Part shown: one piece after another, positions 17,660 through 30,076 of the stretch
How the letters are laid out: the number at the start of each line of letters is the position of its first letter
Position numbering within the stretch: the stretch's first letter is position 1
Position numbers and translations under genes: made by a program
NCBI GenBank assembly: GCA_003563915.1
Contig: PWTE01000030.1
Coordinates: 1 to 56,994, forward strand
Length of the DNA stretch: 56,994 bases
Origin: Nitriliruptoraceae bacterium
GTDB taxonomy: Bacteria > Actinomycetota > Nitriliruptoria > Nitriliruptorales > Nitriliruptoraceae
Reading direction: 5' to 3'
The notes under the pieces: generated by a model
Databases searched by the model: none
Told to the model about the DNA's origin: nothing
The model's input: only the letters and a program-made list of their open reading frames with translations

Positions 17660-17685
17660 TAGCGCTCGCTCCAGTAGGCTGTCAA
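17656..17685 (-). promoter_or_regulatory. Sigma-70-type promoter of the AhpD-like operon
   Basis: On the minus strand, consensus -35 TTGACA (17685-17680), an 18-base spacer, and -10 TACACA (17661-17656). It points to the AhpD-like start at 17595 and would give a leader of about 50 bases. It is the best promoter match seen in the window. Confidence 0.65.
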
Positions 17686-17722
17686 GGGTTCCGGCTGATC
17701 CGACCCCGGAACCGTCGGGGAG

Positions 17723-18352
17723 ATGACGGTGTCTGACACCCTGTCCCGTGGCCGTCCGCGGAGCTTCGACGTCGACGCCGTCCTCGATGGCGCCCTCGAG
17801 CTGTTCTGGAGCGGCGGCTTCCGCACCACCTCGACCCGGGAGCTGGAGGCGGCGCTGGGCATCAGCCAGTCGAGCCTGTACCACGCCTTCGGGTCGAAGG
17901 CGGGCTTGCTGACCGCCGCCCTGGATCGGTACGAAGCGCTGCTCGACACCGAACTCGTCGTCCCGCTCGAGACGCGGGATGACGGCCTCGCCGCGATCGC
18001 CGACTTCCTGGAGCGTCTCCACGGGTGGGTGACCTCGGAAGGCCACCGCGGCTGCATGATCACCAACCTGATGGCCGAGGACGGCGGGGCCGACCGGGTC
18101 ATCGCCCAACGGACCCAGCGCTACCGCCAACGGGTGCGCGACGCCCTGACGATGGCGCTGCGGCGCGGCGCACAGCGAGGCGAGATCGATGACGAGGCGC
18201 ACGAACAACGCGCCGAGCTGCTCCTGGCCTTCGTCCTCGGACTCAACATCGCGGTCCGTGGCGGCGCACCGCAGCGCGAGATCGACGCCCTGATGGGGGC
18301 GATGCACCGTCAGCTCGATGCCTGGCGGCGCCAGGACGCGCCATCCCCCTAG
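17723..18352 (+). CDS. TetR/AcrR-family transcriptional regulator
   Basis: 209 residues from ATG at 17723 with CGGGGAG upstream. The N-terminal HTH spans about residues 10-57: RGRPRSFDVDAVLDGALELF then the recognition helix region ISQSSLYHAFGSKAGLL. The C-terminal ligand domain resembles the TetR_C group with HRGCMITNLMAE, found in regulators of oxidoreductase or efflux genes. It is divergent from the AhpD-like pair with a 127-base shared region containing a dyad over the promoter, so it probably represses that pair and itself. Its stop codon shares CTAG with the stop of the convergent CPBP gene. Confidence 0.9.
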   Translation: MTVSDTLSRGRPRSFDVDAVLDGALELFWSGGFRTTSTRELEAALGISQSSLYHAFGSKAGLLTAALDRYEALLDTELVVPLETRDDGLAAIADFLERLHGWVTSEGHRGCMITNLMAEDGGADRVIAQRTQRYRQRVRDALTMALRRGAQRGEIDDEAHEQRAELLLAFVLGLNIAVRGGAPQREIDALMGAMHRQLDAWRRQDAPSP

Positions 18353-19239
18353 CCGAGGACGACCACCAGCCGCATGGCGATGCTCGCGGCCTGCTCCATG
18401 AGCTCCTCCAGACCGAGCCGTTCGATCGCGAGGGCCAACCCGATCATCGCGCCGTTGAACACCGCGTGTCCCAGGATCGGGACGAGCAGGTTGCCGGTCC
18501 ACTGGTAGGCCAGCGCGAGGACCAGCCCGACCACGAAGAGGCCGACCAGCCCGAACGGTTGGCTCAGCAGCACCTCGACGTGGATCAGGGCGAACACGGC
18601 GGAGGAGACGATCGCGGCGCCCCACACCCCCATGCGGTCCCCCAGGGCGCGGAACAGGATCCCACGGAAGACCACCTCCTCGACGATCGGGGCAACGAGG
18701 ACCGCGATCACCACCGCGAGGACGAGTGCCGCACCGCCAGCGAGGGCGTCCTGCAGGAGCTGTTGCTCGACGGGATCCTCCAGCGCGCCCGTCAACGCGA
18801 TGACGAAGTTGGTGATGACCACCGCGAACAGTGCGGCCACCCCGGACGCGACACCGAAGCCCAGCGCCAGCCAGCTGCCGGTCGGCTGCGACGGTCCGAA
18901 GAGCCGCCGGTCCAGCCGTCGGCGGATCATCAGGGGAACGAGGGCCACGACGAAGATGATCAACTGCAGGATCAGCGCGACCACCAGACCGAAGATCAGC
19001 TCGGCCTGACTCGCGGAGCGGTCCGGGTCCATCGGGATGTCGATCGCACGATCGATGGCGAGGAACACCAGGTTCGGGGCCGACATGATGATGACGACGA
19101 TCGCGGCGAGCAGCACCGAGTACGGAGACGGCGCATCCCGGAGGCTGCGCATCCCTGCCAAGCCGGTCGCCGGCTCTGGTGCAGGTGGCGGCGGAGGAGG
19201 AGGTGTCGACCCGGGTGGGGGCGGGGGTGGCAGGCTCAT
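18349..19239 (-). CDS. CPBP-family intramembrane glutamic protease
   Basis: 296 residues from ATG at 19239, which overlaps the upstream SpoIID-like gene stop (ATGA). After a Pro-rich cytoplasmic N-terminus (two runs of prolines in residues 4-20) there are about seven membrane segments. The CPBP/Abi motifs are present: E187-E188-xxx-R192 (EEVVFRG), F-xxx-H220 and H258-xxx-N262. The family includes Rce1-type CaaX proteases and bacteriocin self-immunity proteins; the substrate here is unknown. It is the last gene of the atp-murA-spoIID transcription unit and is convergent with the TetR gene. Confidence 0.85.
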   Translation of the reverse strand: MSLPPPPPPGSTPPPPPPPAPEPATGLAGMRSLRDAPSPYSVLLAAIVVIIMSAPNLVFLAIDRAIDIPMDPDRSASQAELIFGLVVALILQLIIFVVALVPLMIRRRLDRRLFGPSQPTGSWLALGFGVASGVAALFAVVITNFVIALTGALEDPVEQQLLQDALAGGAALVLAVVIAVLVAPIVEEVVFRGILFRALGDRMGVWGAAIVSSAVFALIHVEVLLSQPFGLVGLFVVGLVLALAYQWTGNLLVPILGHAVFNGAMIGLALAIERLGLEELMEQAASIAMRLVVVLG

Positions 19240-20924
19240 CGGGCTCTCCGGATGACGATCAGTCCAGCGGCCAGCAACGCGAACACTCCTGCGGCCACGG
19301 TGACCAACCACCATCGGTTCGGGTCCGTCGCGGCCTCGGGACGGTCGGGAACCGGGGAGTCGGCCGCGACCAACGGGAGCTCGATCTCGATCGGTTCACC
19401 GGCACGATCCCCCGTATGGTCCTGCGCGACCAGCGCGACCCGGTAGCGGCCGGGCTCGGCCAGGGAACCGTCTGCGTCGTCCAGACGCCAAACCGCCGAG
19501 TGCCGTCCAGCTTCGACGACGCCGAGGTCACGGCGGATCACCGTGCGGTCGGCCTCGGTCGTGACCTCCAGGGCGAGCCTCACCGGCTTGTTCACGTCGA
19601 TCTCCACGGCGACGGCGTCGACCATCGCCCGCAGGGCCTGAGCGGTCCGGGTATCGCTGACCTCCAGCGTCTCGCTGTGCCCTTCGGGCGGTGTGAGCAA
19701 CCACCCGTCACCCTGGCGGTCGAGCTGCCAGGTCCCCAGGGCCCCCTCTTCGATCACCTCGTCCCCGGCCTCGATCCTGACCGGTGCATCGGCAGCCACG
19801 CTCAGCGTCCCTCCGACGGCGATCCCGACACGTAGACGTTCGGGGACCGCCGCGGTCCGTGCTGGCTCGAGGCCGTTGTAGTAGGCCGCCAGGATCTCCC
19901 GGTAGGTCGCACCCTCCTGGGCCCGACCCTTGGCACCGTACTGGCCCATGCCGACACCGTGCCCCCAGCCCTGGCCGTGCAGGATCACCTCGTCGTCGGT
20001 CACTTCGATGTCGTACCGCGCGGTCGGTACGGTCGATGGCAGTGACCGCAGACCGTCCGCGCGAAGCGGTGGGAACCGGTCGGGGAACAGCTCGGGGGCC
20101 ACCGCCGACACGAAATCCCTGAAGTTGCCGGTCCCGACCTCCACGACCGTCCCGTCCTGGCCCTGGACCCGGATCGAGGCACGGGGGTCGTGGACCTCAC
20201 CCACACGCTCGGCGTCGGCAACGGGCACCACGCTCGAGAGCTGCTGGCCGCGTGCGGCGATCGCGTCGAACTCCTCACGCGTGAACCGCACCGTCCATCG
20301 GTGCAGCGGCGACACGGCGTCATAGGGATCCTCGATGCTGACGAGGTGGTCGTGGGAACCCGACGAGGGGAACACCTCCTCGTTGGCGTAGGTCCGGCCG
20401 CCGGAGGTCGAGTAGTACCGAGCCAGGACCGGGTCGCCCTCGTCATCGACCAGCACCTCGCCTGCCGTCTCCTCCACCGCTGCGCGCCACCGGTCGCCGC
20501 TGCCCGTCCCGAACTCGACGTCCGCACCGCGGAACACCTGGCAGGCCACGGTCGCACAGATGTCGTACCCCGCGTAGGAACCCGTCCGCATGACGTACCA
20601 GCCGTAGGTCCTGGCAGCGACCGCCTGCGCCTTCAACGCCTCCATGGGCCAGTCGGCCGGCATCTCCGCGATGCCGGCGACGTAGTCGTCGATGCCGAGT
20701 TCGTTGACGAGCACCGCGCCGTCGCGGCGGGGCAGCAACTCGATGGTGTCGAGGTAGCGCGCCTCCCCGTTCACCTGCAGCAGACCGGTGTCGGCGACCT
20801 CGAAGCGGATCGGGGCATCGAACCCGCGCACCGATCCGTCCGCCGCCTGCGAGATCCCGACACCTGCCAGGAGCAGGGGCATACACAGCACGGCCCCGAG
20901 GATCCGCCTCGACGTCTCACGCAT
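19236..20924 (-). CDS. SpoIID/LytB-domain exported protein
   Basis: 562 residues from ATG at 20924, overlapping the end of murA by eight bases. It has an N-terminal signal sequence (LGAVLCMPLLLAGVGISQA). The SpoIID domain follows with DYVAGIAEMPADWPMEALKA and QAVAARTYGWY near residues 75-110 and GWGHGVGMGQYGAKG near 310. The SpoIID glutamate of the lytic transglycosylase active site corresponds to the Glu in WPMEALKAQ. A C-terminal beta-rich part is followed by a final membrane anchor (VTVAAGVFALLAAGLIVI) and basic residues. This suggests a membrane-anchored peptidoglycan-cleaving enzyme outside the membrane; sporulation is not implied. Confidence 0.85.
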   Translation of the reverse strand: MRETSRRILGAVLCMPLLLAGVGISQAADGSVRGFDAPIRFEVADTGLLQVNGEARYLDTIELLPRRDGAVLVNELGIDDYVAGIAEMPADWPMEALKAQAVAARTYGWYVMRTGSYAGYDICATVACQVFRGADVEFGTGSGDRWRAAVEETAGEVLVDDEGDPVLARYYSTSGGRTYANEEVFPSSGSHDHLVSIEDPYDAVSPLHRWTVRFTREEFDAIAARGQQLSSVVPVADAERVGEVHDPRASIRVQGQDGTVVEVGTGNFRDFVSAVAPELFPDRFPPLRADGLRSLPSTVPTARYDIEVTDDEVILHGQGWGHGVGMGQYGAKGRAQEGATYREILAAYYNGLEPARTAAVPERLRVGIAVGGTLSVAADAPVRIEAGDEVIEEGALGTWQLDRQGDGWLLTPPEGHSETLEVSDTRTAQALRAMVDAVAVEIDVNKPVRLALEVTTEADRTVIRRDLGVVEAGRHSAVWRLDDADGSLAEPGRYRVALVAQDHTGDRAGEPIEIELPLVAADSPVPDRPEAATDPNRWWLVTVAAGVFALLAAGLIVIRRAR

Positions 20925-22212
20925 CACGATCGGAGGGCGCCCGTTCCACGTCGGCGCCCAGCGACCGGAGGCGAGGGACGAAGTCGGCGTAGCCGCGATC
21001 GACGTGGTGGACGTCATGGACGGTGGTCTCGCCCGTCGCGACCAGACCTGCCAACGTGCCGGCAGCACCGGCGCGCACGTCCAGTCCGGCCAGGGTTGTG
21101 CCGTGGAGCTGGACCGGCCCACGGATCCAGGCATGGTGACCGTCGACCTCGACGTCGGCGCCCATCCGGGCGAGTTCGGCGACGAAGGAGAACCGGGATT
21201 CGAAGACGTTCTCGGTGCAGCGACTGGTCCCGTGCGCCTGTGTCAGCAGCACCATGAGCTGGGGCTGCAGGTCGGTCGGGAAGCCCGGGTAGGGCAGCGT
21301 GACGACGTCGACCGACTCCAGGTCCCCGGCCTTGATACGCAACGAGTCGGCACCCTCCTCGACGATGATCCCTGCAGCACGCAGCTTGATGAGCGGCAGC
21401 GTGAGATCCGTGGGGCGGACCCGTTCGATCACGACGTCTCCCCCGGTGACCGCGGCGGCGATCGCGTACGTCCCTGCCTCGATGCGGTCGGGGCAGGTCT
21501 CCCAGACGACCGACGTGAGCCGGTCGACCCCCTCGATCTCCAGCGTGGGCGAACCGATGCCATCGATCCGCGCTCCCATGGCGACCAGCATGCGGCACAG
21601 GTCCTGGATCTCGGGTTCGCGGGCGGCGTTCTCGATGATCGTGGTACCGACAGCCCGGGTCGCGGCCATGAGGAGGTTCTCGGTGGCACCGACCGAAGGG
21701 AAGTCCAGGGGGATCTGGGCGCCGTGGAGCCCCTCGGCGACCACCTCGACCTCACCGGGGCGCTCCAGCACGGTGGCACCCATCGCCTCGAGCCCCCGCA
21801 GGTGGAGGTCGATCGCACGTGCCCCGATGCGATCTCCGCCGGGAAGGGCGAGCCGTGCCCGACCCGTGCGGCCCACCAGCGGACCCAGGCAGGAGATCGA
21901 CGCGCGGATGCGGGTCACCGCGTCGGCAGGAGCGTGCCAGTCCGGCTCTGCCGTGGCCGTGAGGGAGGCGGTCTCCGCCTCGGGATCGAGCGTGACCTCC
22001 ACCCCGAGACCCCGCAACACGTCCGCCATGACCGGAACGTCGGCGATGCGTGGCACGCAGGAGAGTTCGACCGTGCCCTCGCACAGCAACGACGCCGCCA
22101 TCAGCTTCAGCGCCGAGTTCTTCGCGCCCGACAGGCGGATCGTCCCACGCAGGGCGTGACCACCTCGGACGACGAAGTGATCGGTAGGGGTCGGGAGTTG
22201 GTCGGGGAACAT
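20917..22212 (-). CDS. murA: UDP-N-acetylglucosamine 1-carboxyvinyltransferase
   Basis: 431 residues. The enzyme transfers enolpyruvate from PEP to UDP-GlcNAc, the first committed peptidoglycan step, in the cytoplasm. The family signature KN dyad is at K31-N32 (LSGAKNSALK). The active-site loop reads LPGGDRIGARAID: the usual catalytic, fosfomycin-alkylated Cys (C115 in E. coli) is Asp (D127), as in M. tuberculosis MurA. No clear Shine-Dalgarno precedes ATG 22212; it follows atpC by 77 bases, an arrangement also seen in other actinobacteria. Confidence 0.95.
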   Translation of the reverse strand: MFPDQLPTPTDHFVVRGGHALRGTIRLSGAKNSALKLMAASLLCEGTVELSCVPRIADVPVMADVLRGLGVEVTLDPEAETASLTATAEPDWHAPADAVTRIRASISCLGPLVGRTGRARLALPGGDRIGARAIDLHLRGLEAMGATVLERPGEVEVVAEGLHGAQIPLDFPSVGATENLLMAATRAVGTTIIENAAREPEIQDLCRMLVAMGARIDGIGSPTLEIEGVDRLTSVVWETCPDRIEAGTYAIAAAVTGGDVVIERVRPTDLTLPLIKLRAAGIIVEEGADSLRIKAGDLESVDVVTLPYPGFPTDLQPQLMVLLTQAHGTSRCTENVFESRFSFVAELARMGADVEVDGHHAWIRGPVQLHGTTLAGLDVRAGAAGTLAGLVATGETTVHDVHHVDRGYADFVPRLRSLGADVERAPSDRDA

Positions 22213-22289
22213 GGGAGGAGACTACCCAGCCCCTCGATCGGCTCCGGGACGGCGACACCGGCCGGACGGCCGGCCAGCGCCCGGACCGT

Positions 22290-22702
22290 CTACGCCGAGG
22301 TGGTGTCGTCCGCGACCTGGAGGCGGACCTCCTGCTTCATCACGGACGCCTTGAGCACCGCGTTGTCCGGGTCGTCGGCCAGCTGCCGCTCGAGCTGTTC
22401 CTTGCGCTTGCGGGCACGATCGACATCGATCTCGGTGTCCGACTCGGCGATGTCGGCGAGCAGGATGATATGACTGTCCTGGTCGACGAACAGTGATCCG
22501 CGGTGGACCGCGACGCGCTCGACTCGGCCGTCCGCGTGCTTGAAGGTCACGGGCGCGATGTCCAGCGCGAAGACGCCCGGCTGGTGTCCCGGCAGGATGC
22601 CGAACTCACCCTCGACCGAGCGCGCGTAGATCTCCGTGATGTCGGCGGAGACGACGTGGCTCTCCGCCGACACGACCTCGACGTGCATGACCGCGTCGGA
22701 CA

Positions 22703-22703
<1 letters not shown>
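22290..22703 (-). CDS. atpC: ATP synthase epsilon subunit
   Basis: 137 residues. The N-terminal beta-sandwich (MHVEVVSAESHVVSADI, EGEFGILPGHQPGV) is followed by the two-helix C-terminal domain (ARKRKEQLERQL), which can inhibit ATP hydrolysis in the F1 stalk. ATG at 22703 shares one base with the atpD stop (TGATG), so translation is coupled. It ends the conserved atp gene set before murA. Confidence 0.95.
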
Positions 22704-25106
<2,403 letters not shown>

Positions 25107-25160
25107 CTCGTGCCTCCTCGCGAGCGTCAGCTCGCCGTGGGCGCCGCTGCACCCGGTCGA

Positions 25161-26771
<1,611 letters not shown>

Positions 26772-26832
26772 CTCGATCTTCTTCCTCGTGGTCGTGGGGT
26801 GCAGCGACCGCCGGAGCGGTGTGCGGGGTGGA

Positions 26833-27366
26833 CTAGCCGCCGAGTCGGGTCCGCAGGTTGCCCAGGCGGTTCGCCAGGGACCCATCGATCACCGTGTCAC
26901 CGATCTTGGCACGGACTCCACCGACGACGTTCTCGTCGACGTAGACCTTGAGTTCCAGCTTCTTCCCGGTCGAACGTTCCAGCGCATCCTTCAGGGCCTG
27001 CTTGCGCGCATCGTCGAGCGGCACCGCCACGTAGACCTCGGCGAGCTCCGCGTCACGACGGGCGGCGGTGCGCTCGCTGACCCGCTCGGCGATCGCGGTC
27101 AGGTCGCCGACACGGTCGGCGGCGATGATCATCGCCAGCACGGACCGGGTCGCCGGGTGCGCAGCGGCCAGGACCTCGGACTCGACGAACGTGAGCCGGC
27201 GACCGACGGGCAGGTGTAGGTCCGTGAGCTGTCGCCGGAGATCCTCGTTGGCGTCGACGGCTCGTGCCACCGTCAGGAGTTCGCTCTCGACGGCCTCCAG
27301 CGCGTCCTCGGCGGTCGCGACGGCGACCACCGCGTCGGCGTAGCCGTTGGTGCGTTCGTTCGACAT
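26833..27366 (-). CDS. atpH: ATP synthase delta subunit
   Basis: 177 residues, normal for the OSCP/delta subunit that links F1 to the peripheral stalk. The N-terminal helical domain begins [11 protein letters not shown] and the C-terminal signature is [22 protein letters not shown]. Unlike mycobacteria, delta is not fused to a b-type subunit here: a separate atpF precedes it. Confidence 0.95.
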   Translation of the reverse strand: MSNERTNGYADAVVAVATAEDALEAVESELLTVARAVDANEDLRRQLTDLHLPVGRRLTFVESEVLAAAHPATRSVLAMIIAADRVGDLTAIAERVSERTAARRDAELAEVYVAVPLDDARKQALKDALERSTGKKLELKVYVDENVVGGVRAKIGDTVIDGSLANRLGNLRTRLGG

Positions 27367-27420
27367 CGACGGTCCTCGTGCCGGCCGGTCGGTAGGGGCA
27401 CCGACCGGGTCAGTTCGGCG

Positions 27421-27951
27421 TCAGTTCTGGCTGGACAGGCGTTGGATGTACTCGTCGACCAGACCCTCGTGGGTGGAGGCGTCCAGCTCACGCTCCACGA
27501 TCCGAGAGGCCAGCTCGACGGACAGCGCACCGACCTGACCGCGGAGCTCCTGGATGACACGCTGGCGCTCGGCCGCGACGTCGGCCTGGGCCCGCTCGAT
27601 CATCTGGGCAGCCTCGGCCTCCGCTTTCTCCAGGATGTCGGCGCGCAACTGCTCCGCCGACTGCTTGGCCTCCTCGATGATGCGGGTGGCCTCACCGCGG
27701 GCATCGTCGAGGTTGGCCTCGAAGTTGCGCTTGGCCTCCTCGGCCTCGGCGAGCTTCGCGTCCGCGTCCTCGATCTTGCCCTGGATCGCGGCCTGCCGCT
27801 CTTCGAGCGCGGCGTTGAGCTTCGGGAAGGCGACCTTCATCATGATGATCATCAGCAGGATGAAGGCCACGAGCCCCATGACGAGCTCGGAGGGGTCCGG
27901 GAACAGCTGGAGACCTTCGGCCTCCGCCGCCAGTAGTGGGGTGAACAACAT
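27421..27951 (-). CDS. atpF: ATP synthase b subunit
   Basis: 176 residues. One N-terminal membrane span (VMGLVAFILLMIIMMKVAF, about 24-42) is followed by a long charged amphipathic coiled coil with the hallmark LNAALEERQAAIQGKIEDA. It dimerises to form the peripheral stalk. Only one b-type gene is present; there is no b-delta fusion and no b'. ATG 27951 is preceded by GAAGGGGAACC. Confidence 0.95.
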   Translation of the reverse strand: MLFTPLLAAEAEGLQLFPDPSELVMGLVAFILLMIIMMKVAFPKLNAALEERQAAIQGKIEDADAKLAEAEEAKRNFEANLDDARGEATRIIEEAKQSAEQLRADILEKAEAEAAQMIERAQADVAAERQRVIQELRGQVGALSVELASRIVERELDASTHEGLVDEYIQRLSSQN

Positions 27952-27995
27952 GGTGGTTCCCCTTCAGGGCCGCACGATGGTGCGGACGGGTGGTG

Positions 27996-28271
<276 letters not shown>

Positions 28272-29078
28272 TCAGTGCGCCTCCATCGACGAGTCGATGT
28301 AGACGGCGGTGAGCATCGTGAAGATGTAGGCCTGCAGGGCGATGATGAACAGCTCGAAGCCGAACACCAGTGGGCCTGCCGCGATCCCGACGACCCCGAG
28401 CATCCAACCGACCGGGAAGGACGGCAGGAACACCCACGGGACCACCAGGGTGATGACGACGAGGATGTGCCCTGCCGCCATGTTGGCGAAGAGCCGGACC
28501 GCCAGGGTGAACGGTCGCAGGATCAAGGTCGAGACGAGCTCGATCGGGGTCAGGATCACGTACAGGATCTTCGGGACCCCCGACGGGAACGCGATCCCGC
28601 CGAAGTAGTGCCCGAAGCCCTGTTCCTTGATGCCCACACCGATGTAGATCACCCACGAGATGAGGGCGAAGAACAGCGGCCAGGCCACCCGTCCCGTCGG
28701 TGGCAACATCATGAACGGGGTGATCTTGGCCAGGTTCAGCGCGAAGATGGCGACCATGAACGTCGTGAGCATCGGCACGAACTTCAGGCCCTTGGGCCCG
28801 ATGATCTCCATCGCGATCGTGCGGTTGAGCTCGACGATGGCCTCGAGCGCCGTCTGGAGCTTGCCGGGGACGACCGAGGCGTTGCGCAGACCGATCAGGA
28901 ACAGCGCCGCCACGACCGCGGTCATGACCCACGCGATCAGGATCGTGCGGTTGATCCCGACCTCCTGGCCGAACAGCTCGAAGCTGAACAGGAAGGGGAA
29001 GTCGAACAACGCGTTGATGTCGTCGAAGACCCCGTCGAACTCTCCACCCCATTCGGCGGCAGCGAGGAATATCGTCAC
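28272..29078 (-). CDS. atpB: ATP synthase a subunit
   Basis: 268 residues from GTG at 29078, five bases after the preceding gene. The protein has five to six membrane helices. The essential stator arginine is in LAVRLFANMAAGH, and the C-terminal helix ALQAYIFTMLTAVYI is typical. It forms the proton half-channels against the c ring. Confidence 0.96.
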   Translation of the reverse strand: MTIFLAAAEWGGEFDGVFDDINALFDFPFLFSFELFGQEVGINRTILIAWVMTAVVAALFLIGLRNASVVPGKLQTALEAIVELNRTIAMEIIGPKGLKFVPMLTTFMVAIFALNLAKITPFMMLPPTGRVAWPLFFALISWVIYIGVGIKEQGFGHYFGGIAFPSGVPKILYVILTPIELVSTLILRPFTLAVRLFANMAAGHILVVITLVVPWVFLPSFPVGWMLGVVGIAAGPLVFGFELFIIALQAYIFTMLTAVYIDSSMEAH

Positions 29079-29083
29079 AGCGA

Positions 29084-29560
29084 TCAGCTCCGTGTCGCGT
29101 CCGAGACCTCCAAGGCTGCACGAGCCTGGGGGTCGATCCAGAACATCTGTGGTGAGCGGGCGAGCACCCGAAGCTCGACCGCCAGGGTGACGGCGATGGC
29201 GACGAGCGTGGCGAGCGCGAGAGCGCGGCCGTCGATCCAGGTCACGCGGCTGAGCAGCACCAGGGACACCAGGTACAGCGGGATGCGGACGGCCGCACCG
29301 ATCGACAACAGCAGGATCCCGCTCGCGCGCTGCTTGGCCGCGCGGAGCAGCAGCAGGGCAGAGCCACCGAAGAGCAGCAGCACGAAGCCGAGTCCGACCA
29401 TCGCACTCGCGAGGGCTGCCCAGCCTGCGGCGAGGTAGGCGATCAGGGCGGTGGGCCCGGCAACCAGGCTGATGCCGACGATCGCCCCGAAGAGCACTCG
29501 CCGCTCATCGGTGCCAGGGACAGGAGGGGATGCCGCCGCCACGGCCGCCTCAGCGGTCAT
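29084..29560 (-). CDS. ATP synthase I-like membrane protein
   Basis: 158 residues from ATG at 29560, overlapping the previous gene's end by 11 bases. Four hydrophobic segments are visible (from LFGAIVGISLVAGPTALIA to LATLVAIAVTLAVELRVLA). The position directly ahead of atpB is that of the AtpI-type protein (Rv1303 in M. tuberculosis), which is thought to help c-ring assembly or ion supply. Sequence similarity to AtpI is weak by eye; the call rests on topology and context. Confidence 0.7.
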   Translation of the reverse strand: MTAEAAVAAASPPVPGTDERRVLFGAIVGISLVAGPTALIAYLAAGWAALASAMVGLGFVLLLFGGSALLLLRAAKQRASGILLLSIGAAVRIPLYLVSLVLLSRVTWIDGRALALATLVAIAVTLAVELRVLARSPQMFWIDPQARAALEVSDATRS

Positions 29561-29879
29561 CGACACCGCCTTCCGGCCGCGTCGCAAGTCGGTCGTAGCC
29601 CTCCATGCGGTGGGCCCGGAGGTAGATGAGGTACAGACCGGCCGACATCCCGACGAGGGCGCCGAGGACCAGGCCCCACGGATCCGATCCCAGCCAGCGA
29701 TCGACCAACCAGCCGATGCCACCCCACGTCAGGAAGGCCGCCATGAGCTCCACGGCCATGATCGACGAGTGATCCAGCCCGACCACCGAGGACCGCCAGT
29801 CCGCACGAGCCGACCGCAGCTCCGAGCGAACCTCTGAGGTCCGCGGGGCAGCATCGTCGGTGGTGGGGGTCAGCGCCAT
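29550..29879 (-). CDS. AtpZ/AtpI-family small membrane protein
   Basis: 109 residues from ATG at 29879; the ribosome binding site is poor. Two hydrophobic helices with FLTWGGIGWLVDRWLGSDPW and GLVLGALVGMSAGLYLIYL match the AtpZ (F0F1-ATPase gca1) hairpin family. The N-terminal 40 residues are hydrophilic. As the first gene of the atp operon it may assist Fo assembly or divalent cation import, as proposed for AtpZ/AtpI in other bacteria. Confidence 0.75.
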   Translation of the reverse strand: MALTPTTDDAAPRTSEVRSELRSARADWRSSVVGLDHSSIMAVELMAAFLTWGGIGWLVDRWLGSDPWGLVLGALVGMSAGLYLIYLRAHRMEGYDRLATRPEGGVDDR

Positions 29880-29986
29880 GTTCCCGTCGGTGTCGGCACC
29901 AGGATGAGGTCTGGAGATGGGTCTGGAAGCTCTGGGCCGCTCGCCCCCGCGGTTGGTCGATCGAGGGGCGTGCAGCGGGCGCCGGC

Positions 29987-30016
29987 ACGCTAGCAAGGCG
30001 GCTGCAGGAGCGCCAA
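29987..30016 (-). promoter_or_regulatory. Candidate promoter of the atp operon
   Basis: On the minus strand TTGGCG (30016-30011), 18 bases, TAGCGT (29992-29987), matching the loose actinobacterial TTGnnn / TAnnnT pattern. It lies in the 197-base gap between the wecA-like stop and the first atp-linked gene. The match is moderate only. Confidence 0.35.
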
Positions 30017-30076
30017 AGGCACGTGAGGGTGCGCTCTCGGTGCGCGGTGCTCCCGCCGGTGGACGTCGCGTTCCCG

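Noticed and set aside
16397-18625. A 742-codon minus-strand frame seeming to fuse regulator-region sequence with the CMD protein
   Set aside because: The only protein-like part is the last 182 residues, which have their own ATG and ribosome binding site; the rest runs antisense to TetR and through the other AhpD-like gene in the wrong frame.
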